The notes under the pieces were generated by a model. It had not been told where the DNA came from and ran no database searches. It saw only the letters and a program-made list of their open reading frames with translations. Source: CAVVAL01 sp963742725 (GTDB taxonomy: Bacteria; Actinomycetota; Actinomycetes; Mycobacteriales; Cryptosporangiaceae). Taken from it: 64,000 bases of DNA. The stretch lies in assembly GCA_963742725.1 (NCBI GenBank), contig CAVUMX010000001.1:744001-808000 (forward strand), read 5' to 3'. Below, piece by piece: positions 7,637 to 16,211 of this stretch. A program made the translations under genes and the position numbers. How positions within the stretch are numbered: the first letter of the stretch is position 1; every line of letters starts with the position of its first letter.

Positions 7637-8433
7637 CCATGCCCGTCCCCCTGCGCCTCGGGGTCCTGCGCGGACGGCTGGAGCTGACGCAGTTCTTCCG
7701 TGGCCGCGAGGCCGTCGTGTTCACGCTCGTCTTCCCCGTCATCCTGCTCGGCCTGTTCGGCGCCGTGTTCAACCGGGAGATCGCGCCCGGCGTCACGTTC
7801 ACGCAGTACTTCGTCGCCGGGATGATCGCGTCCGGGCTGCTCGGGGCCTGCTTCACGAACCTGGCCATCCAGATCCCGATCGAACGGGACGCCGGGACGC
7901 TCAAGCGGCTCGCCGGCACACCGATGCCGAAGTCCTCGTACTTCATCGGCAAGGTGCTGATGGTGCTGGTCACGTCCCTGATCGCGGACGCGCTGCTGAT
8001 GGTCGTCGGCGTGCTGGCGTTCGGCATCGAGCTGCCGGCCGACGGCGTGCGGTGGTTCACGTTCGCCTGGGTCGCCGTGCTGGGCGCCTGCGCGTGCACG
8101 CTGCTCGGGATCGCGTTCTCCAGCCTCGTCCGCACCGGCAAGAACGCGCCGGCCGTCGTCACGCCCGTCGCGCTGGTGTTCCAGTTCATCTCCGGCGTCT
8201 TCTTCGTCTACACGGACCTGCCGCCGTGGCTCCAGCAGGTCGCCGCCCTGTTCCCCTTGAAGTGGATGTGCCAGGGCATGCGGTACGTGTTCCTGCCAGA
8301 CTCGTTCGGGACGGTCGAGGTCGCCGGGAGCTGGGAACTCGGCAAGGTCGCCGCTGTCCTGGCCGCCTGGACCGTCGGCGGTCTGATCCTGGCGGTGTCG
8401 ACGTTCCGGTGGAAAACCAGTAAGGACGGGTGA
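7633..8433 (+). CDS. ABC-2 type transporter permease
   Basis: A 266-residue membrane permease with six predicted helices. The first starts after about 25 residues (VFTLVFPVILLGLFGAVF); the family-typical segment LKRLAGTPMPKSSYFIGKV precedes the third. The EVAG..W region and a short C-terminal basic tail (RWKTSKDG) follow the last helix. It pairs with the preceding ATPase to form a homodimeric-type exporter. The ATG overlaps the ATPase stop and its own TGA overlaps the kinase ATG, so all three are translationally coupled. Confidence 0.9.
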   Translation: MTMPVPLRLGVLRGRLELTQFFRGREAVVFTLVFPVILLGLFGAVFNREIAPGVTFTQYFVAGMIASGLLGACFTNLAIQIPIERDAGTLKRLAGTPMPKSSYFIGKVLMVLVTSLIADALLMVVGVLAFGIELPADGVRWFTFAWVAVLGACACTLLGIAFSSLVRTGKNAPAVVTPVALVFQFISGVFFVYTDLPPWLQQVAALFPLKWMCQGMRYVFLPDSFGTVEVAGSWELGKVAAVLAAWTVGGLILAVSTFRWKTSKDG

Positions 8434-9617
8434 TGAGCCAGACGTCGTGCGAACCGGCGGCCGCCGGGAGCGAACCCCACTTCTGGGAACGTTCCGGAGC
8501 GGTCTGGCACGCCGTGTTCGCGCTCGGCATGATCACCGCCGCGATCGGCGCCTACACCGGGCACGGGATCGCGTCAGGCACCGGGATCGCGCTGCTGGTG
8601 ATCATCGTGGCGCTGACCCTCTGGTACCTGGCCACCGGCGCCCGCGCGCTCGGCCACGACAGGCCCCGGCTCGGCCACCTGTACCTGTGCGGGCTGGTTC
8701 CGGCGTTCGGGGCGATGATCGCCCTCGATCCCTCCATCGGGTACATGCTGTTCTTCGCCGTACCGCAGCTCTTCATCTTCCTCGACCGGCTGCTCGTCGC
8801 GTCGCTCGCCGTCGTCGGCCTGTACGTCCTGTACGGCGCCATCCACGCCCTGATCGCCCCTCCGGACGATCTCCCTGGCGAGCTCGCCTTCCCGCTCGCC
8901 ATCTCGATGACGGTCTCGCTGCTGTTCGGCGGCTGGATCCACGGCATCATCCAGCAGAGCGCCAAGCGGGCGGAGCTCATCGCCGAGCTGGAGCGCACCC
9001 GCGCGGAGCTGGCCGCCGAACGGCACGACGCCGGGGTCCTCGCCGAACGGGCCCGGCTCGCCGCCGAGATCCACGACACGCTCGCGCAGGGCTTCACGAG
9101 CGTCCTCATGCTGACCCAGGCGGCCGAGGTGAACCCCGACACGACCAAGGAGTCGCTGACCCTGATCGAACGCACCGCGCGGGAGAACCTGGCCGAGGCG
9201 CGGTCGCTGGTCGCCGCCCTGTCGCCGGCCGCGCTCGACGGATCGTCGCTGCCCGAGGCGCTGCGGCGGCTCACCGACGGGCACCGGGAGGCGACCCACG
9301 CCGACGTCGCCCTCGATGTCAGCGGGGAGCCGACGCCGCATCCGGAAACCGACGTCGTGCTGCTCCGGGCGGCGCAGGAGACCCTGGCGAACGTCCGCAA
9401 GCATGCGTCCGCCGGCCGGGTACGGCTGCGGCTGGCCTACGCGCCGGACGGGGTGACGCTCGCCGTGTCGGACGACGGCGCGGGCTTCGACCCGTCCGCC
9501 AACGGCACCGGCTTCGGACTGCGGGGCATGCGGCGCCGCGTCGAGCAGAGCGGCGGAACGATGACCGTGACCAGCGAGCCGGGCACCGGCACGACAGTAA
9601 AGGTGCAACTCCCGTGA
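8433..9617 (+). CDS. Sensor histidine kinase, NarL-type (HisKA_3)
   Basis: A 394-residue sensor. Five or six transmembrane helices occupy about residues 25-170 without a large extracytoplasmic loop, so it probably senses a membrane signal. A coiled linker follows to 205, then the dimerisation/phosphoacceptor helix RLAAEIHDTLAQGF with His214. The HATPase_c domain ends the protein, with N-box LANVRKHA and G-boxes DDGAGFD and GFGLRGM. Such kinases pair with LuxR-type regulators, as here. Start ATG 8433 overlaps the permease stop; a GTG one codon earlier is also possible. A 117-bp structured spacer separates it from its regulator. Confidence 0.9.
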   Translation: MSQTSCEPAAAGSEPHFWERSGAVWHAVFALGMITAAIGAYTGHGIASGTGIALLVIIVALTLWYLATGARALGHDRPRLGHLYLCGLVPAFGAMIALDPSIGYMLFFAVPQLFIFLDRLLVASLAVVGLYVLYGAIHALIAPPDDLPGELAFPLAISMTVSLLFGGWIHGIIQQSAKRAELIAELERTRAELAAERHDAGVLAERARLAAEIHDTLAQGFTSVLMLTQAAEVNPDTTKESLTLIERTARENLAEARSLVAALSPAALDGSSLPEALRRLTDGHREATHADVALDVSGEPTPHPETDVVLLRAAQETLANVRKHASAGRVRLRLAYAPDGVTLAVSDDGAGFDPSANGTGFGLRGMRRRVEQSGGTMTVTSEPGTGTTVKVQLP

Positions 9618-9631
9618 GCGAGTGGAGCGGG

Positions 9632-9698
9632 CCGCGGTGTCGAAAGCCGGGCGAGACACCGGCGGAGCCGTGGTGTGGCGCCCGGCGTCGACACCGCA
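9632..9698. repeat. Tandem imperfect hairpins in kinase-regulator spacer
   Basis: Within the 117-bp gap between the kinase and its response regulator two similar hairpins follow each other: GGTGTC/GACACC at 9636-9641/9655-9660, extended across a bulge by CCGC/GCGG, and GGTGT/ACACC at 9672-9676/9691-9695. They look like diverged copies of one unit. They could modulate regulator expression within the operon. Confidence 0.5.
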
Positions 9699-9734
9699 CA
9701 GAGGCGCCGCGCAGCGAGCGAACAAGGAGGCACA

Positions 9735-10361
9735 GTGATCAGAGTGCTTGTCGTTGACGACCATCCGGTTGTGCGGACGGGGCTGCGGGGCATGCTCGCG
9801 GCCGATCCGGCGATCGACGTGGTCGGCGAGGCGGGCAGCGGCGACGAGGCGCTGGTGTTCGTGGCCCGCGACCGGCCGGACGTCGTCCTGATGGACCTCC
9901 GGATGCCCGGCATGGACGGGGTCGCCGCCACTGCGCGGATCACGGCCGACCATCCGGCGGTGCGGGTCCTGGTCGTCACGACGTACGACACGGACACGGA
10001 CATCCTGCGCGCCGTCGAGGCGGGTGCGGCCGGTTACCTGCTCAAGGACACACCCCGGGACCAGCTCGCGGCCGCCGTGCACGCCGCGTCGCGGGGCGAG
10101 ACGGTGCTGGCGTCGTCGGTCGCCGCGAAGCTCGTCACGCGGATGCGGACGCCCGCCGCCGAGAACCTGACGCCGCGCGAGATCGAGGTGCTCGGCGCGG
10201 TGTCACAGGGCCTGACGAACGCCGAGATCGGGCGCCGGCTGTTCATCGGCGAGGCGACGGTCAAGACGCACCTGCTGCGGGTGTTCACGAAGCTCGGCGT
10301 CGACGACCGGACGGCGGCCGTGACGGTGGCCATGCAACGCGGCATCCTGCGCTCGCCCTGA
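9735..10361 (+). CDS. Response regulator, LuxR/NarL family
   Basis: A 208-residue two-domain regulator. The receiver domain has acidic residues D8-D9, phospho-acceptor D54 in VVLMDLRMPGMDG, the Thr/Ser switch in VVTTYD, and Lys in LLKDTP. The LuxR helix-turn-helix follows (LTPREIEVLGAVSQGLTNAEIGRRL, then VKTHLLRVFTKLG). Start GTG 9735 is chosen because AAGGAGG ends five bases upstream and the receiver domain begins at once. It should be phosphorylated by the kinase encoded upstream and probably controls the ABC exporter operon. Confidence 0.92.
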   Translation: MIRVLVVDDHPVVRTGLRGMLAADPAIDVVGEAGSGDEALVFVARDRPDVVLMDLRMPGMDGVAATARITADHPAVRVLVVTTYDTDTDILRAVEAGAAGYLLKDTPRDQLAAAVHAASRGETVLASSVAAKLVTRMRTPAAENLTPREIEVLGAVSQGLTNAEIGRRLFIGEATVKTHLLRVFTKLGVDDRTAAVTVAMQRGILRSP

Positions 10362-10510
10362 CGCGTGGACCGGGTGGCGGCCGACCCAGCCCCCTGCTAG
10401 ATGGCCGCCCCCGGCGCTGTCCAGCCTGCCACCGCGTGTCCACTCCGCCGTCAGCCTTGAGAGTGAACCCGCCCCTCAGGGAAATCCCCCATACGGTGTA
10501 GACGCACCGG

Positions 10511-11359
10511 TCAGTACTGGTAGAAGCCGCGGCCGGACTTCCGGCCCAGGTCACCGGCCGTCACCATGCGGTTGAGGATCTCCGGCGGCGCGAACTTCTC
10601 GTCCTGCGTCTCGGTGTAGATGTTGCGGGTGGCGTTGCGCAGGATGTCGACGCCGGTGAGGTCGGTGGTGGCCAGCGGCCCCATCGCGTGGCCGAAGCCG
10701 AGCTTGCAAGCGACGTCGATGTCCTCGGCGGACGCGACACCCGACTCGTAGAGCTTCACGGCCTCGACGACCAGCGCGGAGATGAGCCGGGTCGTGACGA
10801 AGCCGGCCACGTCGCGGTTGACGACGATGCAGGTCTTGCCGATCTCCTCGGCGAACGCGCGGGCGGTGGCCAGCGTCTCGTCGGAGGTCTTGTAGCCGCG
10901 GACGAGCTCGCAGAGCTGCATCATCGGGACCGGCGAGAAGAAGTGCGTGCCGACCACGGACTCGGGCCGCTTCGTGACCGCGGCGATCTGCGTGATCGGG
11001 ATGGCGCTGGTGTTCGAGGCGAGGATCGCGCCGTCCTTGCAGATGCGGTCCAGCTCGGTGAAGACCTCGGCCTTGACCTCGATCGACTCGAACACGGCCT
11101 CGACGACGATGTCCGCGTCGGCGGCGGCTTCCAGGTCGGTCGTGGTGGTGATCCGGCCGAGCGCCGCCTCGGCGTCCCCCTCGGCGAGGGTGCCCTTGGT
11201 GACGAACCGGTCGTAGGACTTGCGGATCCCACCGACGCCGCGCTCCAGGGCGGCGTCCGTGACGTCGCGGAGCACGACGTCCCAGCCGGCCTGGGCGGAT
11301 ACCTGCGCGATGCCCGATCCCATCAACCCGGCACCGATGACGGCCAGCCGTCCAGCCAC
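10511..11359 (-). CDS. 3-hydroxybutyryl-CoA dehydrogenase
   Basis: A 282-residue enzyme, the usual family length, that oxidises 3-hydroxybutyryl-CoA to acetoacetyl-CoA or the reverse. The N-terminal Rossmann fold has G9-A-G-L-M-G14; the catalytic His lies in VVGTHFFSPVPMMQLCELV; the C-terminal helical domain contains GFGHAMGPLATTDLTGVD. Start GTG 11359 follows GGGAG and directly precedes the nucleotide-binding motif; the in-frame extension upstream is not conserved-looking. In this locus it may feed butyryl/ethylmalonyl-CoA metabolism with ecm, or serve general fatty-acid degradation. Confidence 0.9.
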   Translation of the reverse strand: MAGRLAVIGAGLMGSGIAQVSAQAGWDVVLRDVTDAALERGVGGIRKSYDRFVTKGTLAEGDAEAALGRITTTTDLEAAADADIVVEAVFESIEVKAEVFTELDRICKDGAILASNTSAIPITQIAAVTKRPESVVGTHFFSPVPMMQLCELVRGYKTSDETLATARAFAEEIGKTCIVVNRDVAGFVTTRLISALVVEAVKLYESGVASAEDIDVACKLGFGHAMGPLATTDLTGVDILRNATRNIYTETQDEKFAPPEILNRMVTAGDLGRKSGRGFYQY

Positions 11360-11408
11360 TGTCGTCTCCCTGTCTTGAGCACGCTGCTGACGGACAGACC
11401 TTATCGAG

Positions 11409-11421
11409 CGTTCAGTTAACG
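11409..11421. promoter_or_regulatory. Small palindrome upstream of hydroxybutyryl-CoA dehydrogenase
   Basis: CGTT-N5-AACG in the 97-bp divergent gap between the dehydrogenase and the small membrane protein gene. Similar short palindromes are bound by TetR-type regulators of acyl-CoA genes, but the site is too short to assign by eye. Confidence 0.25.
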
Positions 11422-11456
11422 TCGTGCGCTGGCCTGCCTGGTGTAACACTAGTGCG

Positions 11457-11756
11457 GTGACATATCTGACGGGCCCGCTCGTGGTCCTGCTCGTGCTCGG
11501 CGCGCTGGCGCTGGTGCTGCGGTGGACGTACGGGTCCGCACGCACGTCCTTACCCGTCCCGGGCCAGCCGGAGGACTTCGGGCTTCTCCGGGAGCTGGCC
11601 GTGGTGGAGACGGCGGACACCGCCAACGCCCTGCGCGCGTTGCTGGGCGACGCCAACATCCGGTCGACTACGGCGAACGCCCCGGCGGGCGGCGTCCGGG
11701 TGCTGGTGTTCGCCGGCGACCTGGACCGCGCCCGCCAGCTGGTGGAGCCCCGCTAG
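11457..11756 (+). CDS. Small membrane-anchored protein, DUF2007-like domain
   Basis: A 99-residue protein with one N-terminal transmembrane helix (residues 3-22, LTGPLVVLLVLGALALVLRW). A soluble domain of about 65 residues follows with the pattern of putative signal-transducing DUF2007 domains: a helix ANALRALLGDANI, then a strand VRVLVFAGDLDRARQLV. GTG 11457 is the most likely start; upstream in-frame codons lack a hydrophobic pattern or ribosome site. It is convergent with murA, stops 12 bp apart. Function unknown. Confidence 0.6.
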   Translation: MTYLTGPLVVLLVLGALALVLRWTYGSARTSLPVPGQPEDFGLLRELAVVETADTANALRALLGDANIRSTTANAPAGGVRVLVFAGDLDRARQLVEPR

Positions 11757-11780
11757 AAGTCGAGTTGACTAGAAGTCGAG
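11753..11780. repeat. 12-bp direct repeat over the two convergent stop codons
   Basis: CTAGAAGTCGAG occurs at 11753-11764 and 11769-11780. The first copy contains the TAG of the small membrane protein gene, the second the murA stop. It looks like a local duplication of the murA tail. Confidence 0.6.
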
Positions 11781-13055
11781 CGACATGGTGTCGTCCGGCA
11801 TCGTGACCCGCTCGATCTGCGCCCCGAGGCCACGCATCTGCGCGACGAAGTCCGGGTAGCCGCGGTCGATGTGGAAGACGTCGGCGACCTCGGTGACGCC
11901 CTCCGCACGCAGCCCGGCCATGACCAGCCCGACGCCGGCCCGGATGTCCGTGGCCCGCACGGGAGCGCCGGACAGCCACTCCTTGCCGCGGACGACGGCG
12001 TGGTGCCCGTCCGTCCGGACGTCGGCGCCGAGGCGGACCATCTCGTTCGTGAACATGAACCGGGCGTCGAAGACGTTCTCGGTGATCATCGACGGGCCGT
12101 CGGCGACGGCGGCGAGCGCGATGGCCATCGGCAGCAGGTCGGTGGCGTAGCCCGGGTAGGGCAGCGTGACGACGTCGACGGCGCGGGGACGCTCGTCCAT
12201 GCGGACGCGGAAGCCCTCGCCGGGCGGGAACAGCTCGATGTCGGCACCGGCGGTGCTGAGCTTGTCGAGGGCGATCTCCAGGTGCGACGGCTCGGCGTTG
12301 CGGACGGTGACGTCGCCGCGCGTGATGGCGGCGGCGAACGCCCAGGTGCCGGTGACGATGCGGTCCGACACCGTGCGGTGCGTCACCGGCTGGAGCAGGT
12401 CGACGCCTTCGATCTCCAGCGTGGACGTGCCGGCGCCGTAGATGTGGGCGCCCATTTCCGTGAGCATCGCGCAGATGTCGACGATCTCGGGCTCGCGCGC
12501 CGCATTGTCGATGACCGTGGTGCCCTTGGCGAGGACCGCGGCCATGAGTAGGTTCTCGGTGGCGCCGACGCTCGGGAAGTCGAGCCAGATGGTGGCGCCG
12601 TGCAGGCGCTCGGCACGGGCGATGACGAAGCCGTGCTCGCTGGTGACGTCGGCGCCCATCCGCTTGAGGCCGGCGATGTGGTAGTCGAGGCCGCGGGAGC
12701 CGATGGCGTCGCCGCCCGGGTGGGCCACGCGGACCTCACCGCGCCGGGCAAGGAGCGGCCCGAGGACGTTGATGGACGCGCGCATGCGCCGGACGAGGTC
12801 GTAGTCGGCCTCGGTTCCGGGCTCGGCGGGCGTGTCGATCGTGATCGTGTCGTCCTCGACCGTGACGGTGCAGCCGAGCCGGCGTAGCACTTCGCTCATG
12901 ATCGTCACGTCGAGGATGCGCGGCGCGTTGGTGAGCACCGTCCGCCCCTCGGCGAGCAGCGCGGCCGCCATGAGTTTCAGCACGCTGTTCTTCGCTCCGC
13001 CGACGGTGACTTCGCCGACGAGCCTGGTCCCACCAGTAACTCGGAATAGCTCCAC
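11769..13055 (-). CDS. murA: UDP-N-acetylglucosamine 1-carboxyvinyltransferase
   Basis: A 428-residue enzyme that transfers enolpyruvate from PEP to UDP-GlcNAc, the first committed step of peptidoglycan synthesis. It is an inverted alpha/beta barrel of full family length. K22-N23 of the GGAKNSVLKLMAAAL motif bind substrate. The loop that carries Cys115 in E. coli reads PGGD116AIGSRG, so the catalytic Cys is Asp; this replacement is known from mycobacteria and other actinobacteria and makes the enzyme insensitive to fosfomycin. It is divergent from the adenosyltransferase gene. Confidence 0.95.
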   Translation of the reverse strand: MELFRVTGGTRLVGEVTVGGAKNSVLKLMAAALLAEGRTVLTNAPRILDVTIMSEVLRRLGCTVTVEDDTITIDTPAEPGTEADYDLVRRMRASINVLGPLLARRGEVRVAHPGGDAIGSRGLDYHIAGLKRMGADVTSEHGFVIARAERLHGATIWLDFPSVGATENLLMAAVLAKGTTVIDNAAREPEIVDICAMLTEMGAHIYGAGTSTLEIEGVDLLQPVTHRTVSDRIVTGTWAFAAAITRGDVTVRNAEPSHLEIALDKLSTAGADIELFPPGEGFRVRMDERPRAVDVVTLPYPGYATDLLPMAIALAAVADGPSMITENVFDARFMFTNEMVRLGADVRTDGHHAVVRGKEWLSGAPVRATDIRAGVGLVMAGLRAEGVTEVADVFHIDRGYPDFVAQMRGLGAQIERVTMPDDTMSLDF

Positions 13056-13158
13056 CGCGCGATTGTAGGGGAGCGTGGCACGCTGGTCGGGGGCGCCCGC
13101 GCGGCCCTACCCAGCCGGTGCGGGGCATTACGCGGGGTGACCACCGTAGGCTCCAGGC

Positions 13159-13734
13159 ATGGCCGTTCACCTCACCCGTATCTATACGAAGACCGGCGAC
13201 GACGGCACGACCGCGCTGGGCGACATGAGCCGGGTCCGCAAGACGGATCCGCGGATCGCGGCGTACGCGGACGTCGACGAGGCGAACGCGGCGATCGGCG
13301 TGGCCGTCGCGATGGGTGAGCTGCCGGACGGTCTCGTGGTTGTGTTGACGCAGATCCAGAACGACCTGTTCGACGTGGGCGCCGACCTGTGCACGCCGGT
13401 GGCGCCGGATCCGAAGTGGCCGCCGCTGCGGGTGACGGAGGCGCAGGTGGAGCGGCTGGAGGGCTGGTGCGACGAGTACAACGCCGGCCTGGCGAAGCTG
13501 GACAGCTTCATCCTGCCGGGCGGGACGAAGGGGGCCGCGCTGCTGCATGTCGCCCGGACGATCACGCGCCGCGCTGAGCGGCTGGTGTGGGTGCTGCTGG
13601 AGTCGGATCCGGAGCACACGAGTTCGGTGCCGGTGCGGTACCTGAACCGCCTGTCGGACCTGCTGTTCATCCTGTCCCGGGTCGCCAACCCCGACGGCGA
13701 CGTGAAGTGGAAGCCCGGCGGCGCGGCCAAGTAA
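13159..13734 (+). CDS. ATP:cob(I)alamin adenosyltransferase (PduO type)
   Basis: A 191-residue enzyme that adds the adenosyl group to cob(I)alamin to make coenzyme B12. The N-terminal ATP-binding motif RIYTKTGDDGTTAL, the IQNDLFDVGADL helix, the FILPGGTKGAALLHVARTITRRAER region and the RLSDLLFILSR helix are all PduO signatures. This places it outside the CobA class despite frequent cobO labelling. It can supply cofactor to the mutase at 4207-6207. It is divergent from murA, with 103 bp between starts, and convergent with DUF2550 across a structured gap. Confidence 0.9.
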   Translation: MAVHLTRIYTKTGDDGTTALGDMSRVRKTDPRIAAYADVDEANAAIGVAVAMGELPDGLVVVLTQIQNDLFDVGADLCTPVAPDPKWPPLRVTEAQVERLEGWCDEYNAGLAKLDSFILPGGTKGAALLHVARTITRRAERLVWVLLESDPEHTSSVPVRYLNRLSDLLFILSRVANPDGDVKWKPGGAAK

Positions 13735-13828
13735 CCGGCAACGGCGGCCGAGAATCCCGCCGGCCAGAGACCGTCAGCTGCCGCGTGCCGCCCGTAACGA
13801 ACCAAAGCTTGAAAGATCTAAACCTGGA

Positions 13829-13926
13829 GCCCGCTGAGGTGCGCGTATCGCCGCCTTCGCAGAAGCCGAGCGTGCTCAGGCACGCAAGGCGACGGAGAAG
13901 GTGGCGAGATGTGTGCCTCAGCGGGC
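13829..13926. ncRNA. Candidate structured RNA between convergent genes
   Basis: A 98-nt element with three nested helices: an outer 11-bp perfect stem (13829-13839 with 13916-13926), an inner 9-bp stem (13849-13857 with 13886-13894, one G-U) and a 6-bp hairpin with a TCAG tetraloop (13870-13885). No T-tract follows on either strand, so a simple terminator does not explain it. It fills most of the 198-bp gap between the adenosyltransferase and DUF2550 genes. A TTGAAA box lies 20 bp before it on the plus strand. Strand and function are unresolved. Confidence 0.45.
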
Positions 13927-13932
13927 CGCCCA

Positions 13933-14352
13933 CTAAGCGGCGCGGCCGCGCTGGGCTGCTTCTAGCCAGGAGAGCAAACCGGTGAGCGTTGCCGTGTCCA
14001 TGGCTAGTTCTAGGATGTCGCCGCCGGCGAGGCATTCGACGACGACGGAGCCGGTCATGAGGGCGCGGCGTTCGATTTCGGTGGGGTTGCGGCGGCCGAC
14101 GACGACGAGGTCGGCGCGGTTGAGGGTGCGGCGGGGGCGGGGCCAGAGGCTGAAGAGGCGGTACCAGATGAGTTGGTCGCCGGAGAAGCGGGCCATGCCG
14201 AGTGCCCAGCCGCGGCCGGTTTGGCGGCGGGAGAGCCGGATGCTCATGTCGACGGTGCCGCCGCGGGAGATGGCGAGGCGGCGGGCGAAGAGGGCGATGA
14301 GCAGCACCATGGCGATGCCCAGCGCGAGGCCGATTCCTTCGAGGAAGCTCAT
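13933..14352 (-). CDS. DUF2550 domain protein
   Basis: A 139-residue protein with an N-terminal transmembrane helix (about 7-25) and a cytoplasmic DUF2550 domain (WALGMARFSGDQLIWYRLFSLWPRPRRTLNR). In actinobacteria this gene is usually found directly after atpC, as here, 25 bp downstream. It is uncharacterised; position suggests it is co-transcribed with the ATP synthase genes. Confidence 0.88.
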   Translation of the reverse strand: MSFLEGIGLALGIAMVLLIALFARRLAISRGGTVDMSIRLSRRQTGRGWALGMARFSGDQLIWYRLFSLWPRPRRTLNRADLVVVGRRNPTEIERRALMTGSVVVECLAGGDILELAMDTATLTGLLSWLEAAQRGRAA

Positions 14353-14377
14353 CGGCGTCTCCGGCTCGTCCGCGACG

Positions 14378-14656
14378 TCAGTGGGCGGTGGCGGTTTCGG
14401 CCGGCTCGGCGGTTTCGGCGAGGATGGACACGCCTTCCGCTGTGACGGACAGGAAGCCGCCGTTGACGGTGTAGGCGAGTTCGTCGTCGCCGGTCTTGAT
14501 GCGGACCGTGCCGGGGTCGGCGAGCTGGCCGAGAAGGGGTGCGTGACCTGGGAGGATGCCGAGTTCGCCTTCGGTGGTGCGGGCGAAGACCGCGTCGGCC
14601 TCGCCGGACCAGACCTTGCTCTCGACTGAGACGAGCTCGACCTGCAGCTGCGCCAC
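14378..14656 (-). CDS. atpC: ATP synthase epsilon subunit (short form)
   Basis: A 92-residue epsilon subunit of the F1 central stalk. The N-terminal beta-sandwich is complete (LVSVESKVWSGEADAVFARTTEGELGILPGHAPLL, then DELAYTVNGGFLSVTAEGVSILAETAE). The protein ends there, without the two C-terminal helices present in the 120-140-residue forms. Those helices inhibit ATP hydrolysis, so that control should be absent. GTG start with AAGGAGT upstream. A strong hairpin separates it from atpD. Confidence 0.93.
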   Translation of the reverse strand: MAQLQVELVSVESKVWSGEADAVFARTTEGELGILPGHAPLLGQLADPGTVRIKTGDDELAYTVNGGFLSVTAEGVSILAETAEPAETATAH

Positions 14657-14714
14657 GGGGTACTCCTTCAGAGGTGGGTGCGATCAGTTTAGCGAGGCAT
14701 ACAACTGCCTAGCA

Positions 14715-14749
14715 CGAGGGCCGGCACCCGGTGCGGATGCCGGCCCTCG
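14715..14749 (-). terminator. Hairpin between atpD and atpC
   Basis: A perfect 12-bp stem (14715-14726 with 14738-14749, CGAGGGCCGGCA) and an 11-nt loop, starting 11 bp after the atpD stop and before the atpC start. It lacks a clear T-tract, so it may be a partial terminator or an mRNA stability element within the operon. Confidence 0.6.
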
Positions 14750-14759
14750 GCGGTGACTG

Positions 14760-16210
<1,451 letters not shown>

Positions 16211-16211
<1 letters not shown>

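Noticed and set aside
13056..13158. Cobalamin riboswitch before the adenosyltransferase
   Set aside because: No B12-box or matching helices seen in the 103-bp gap or before ecm.
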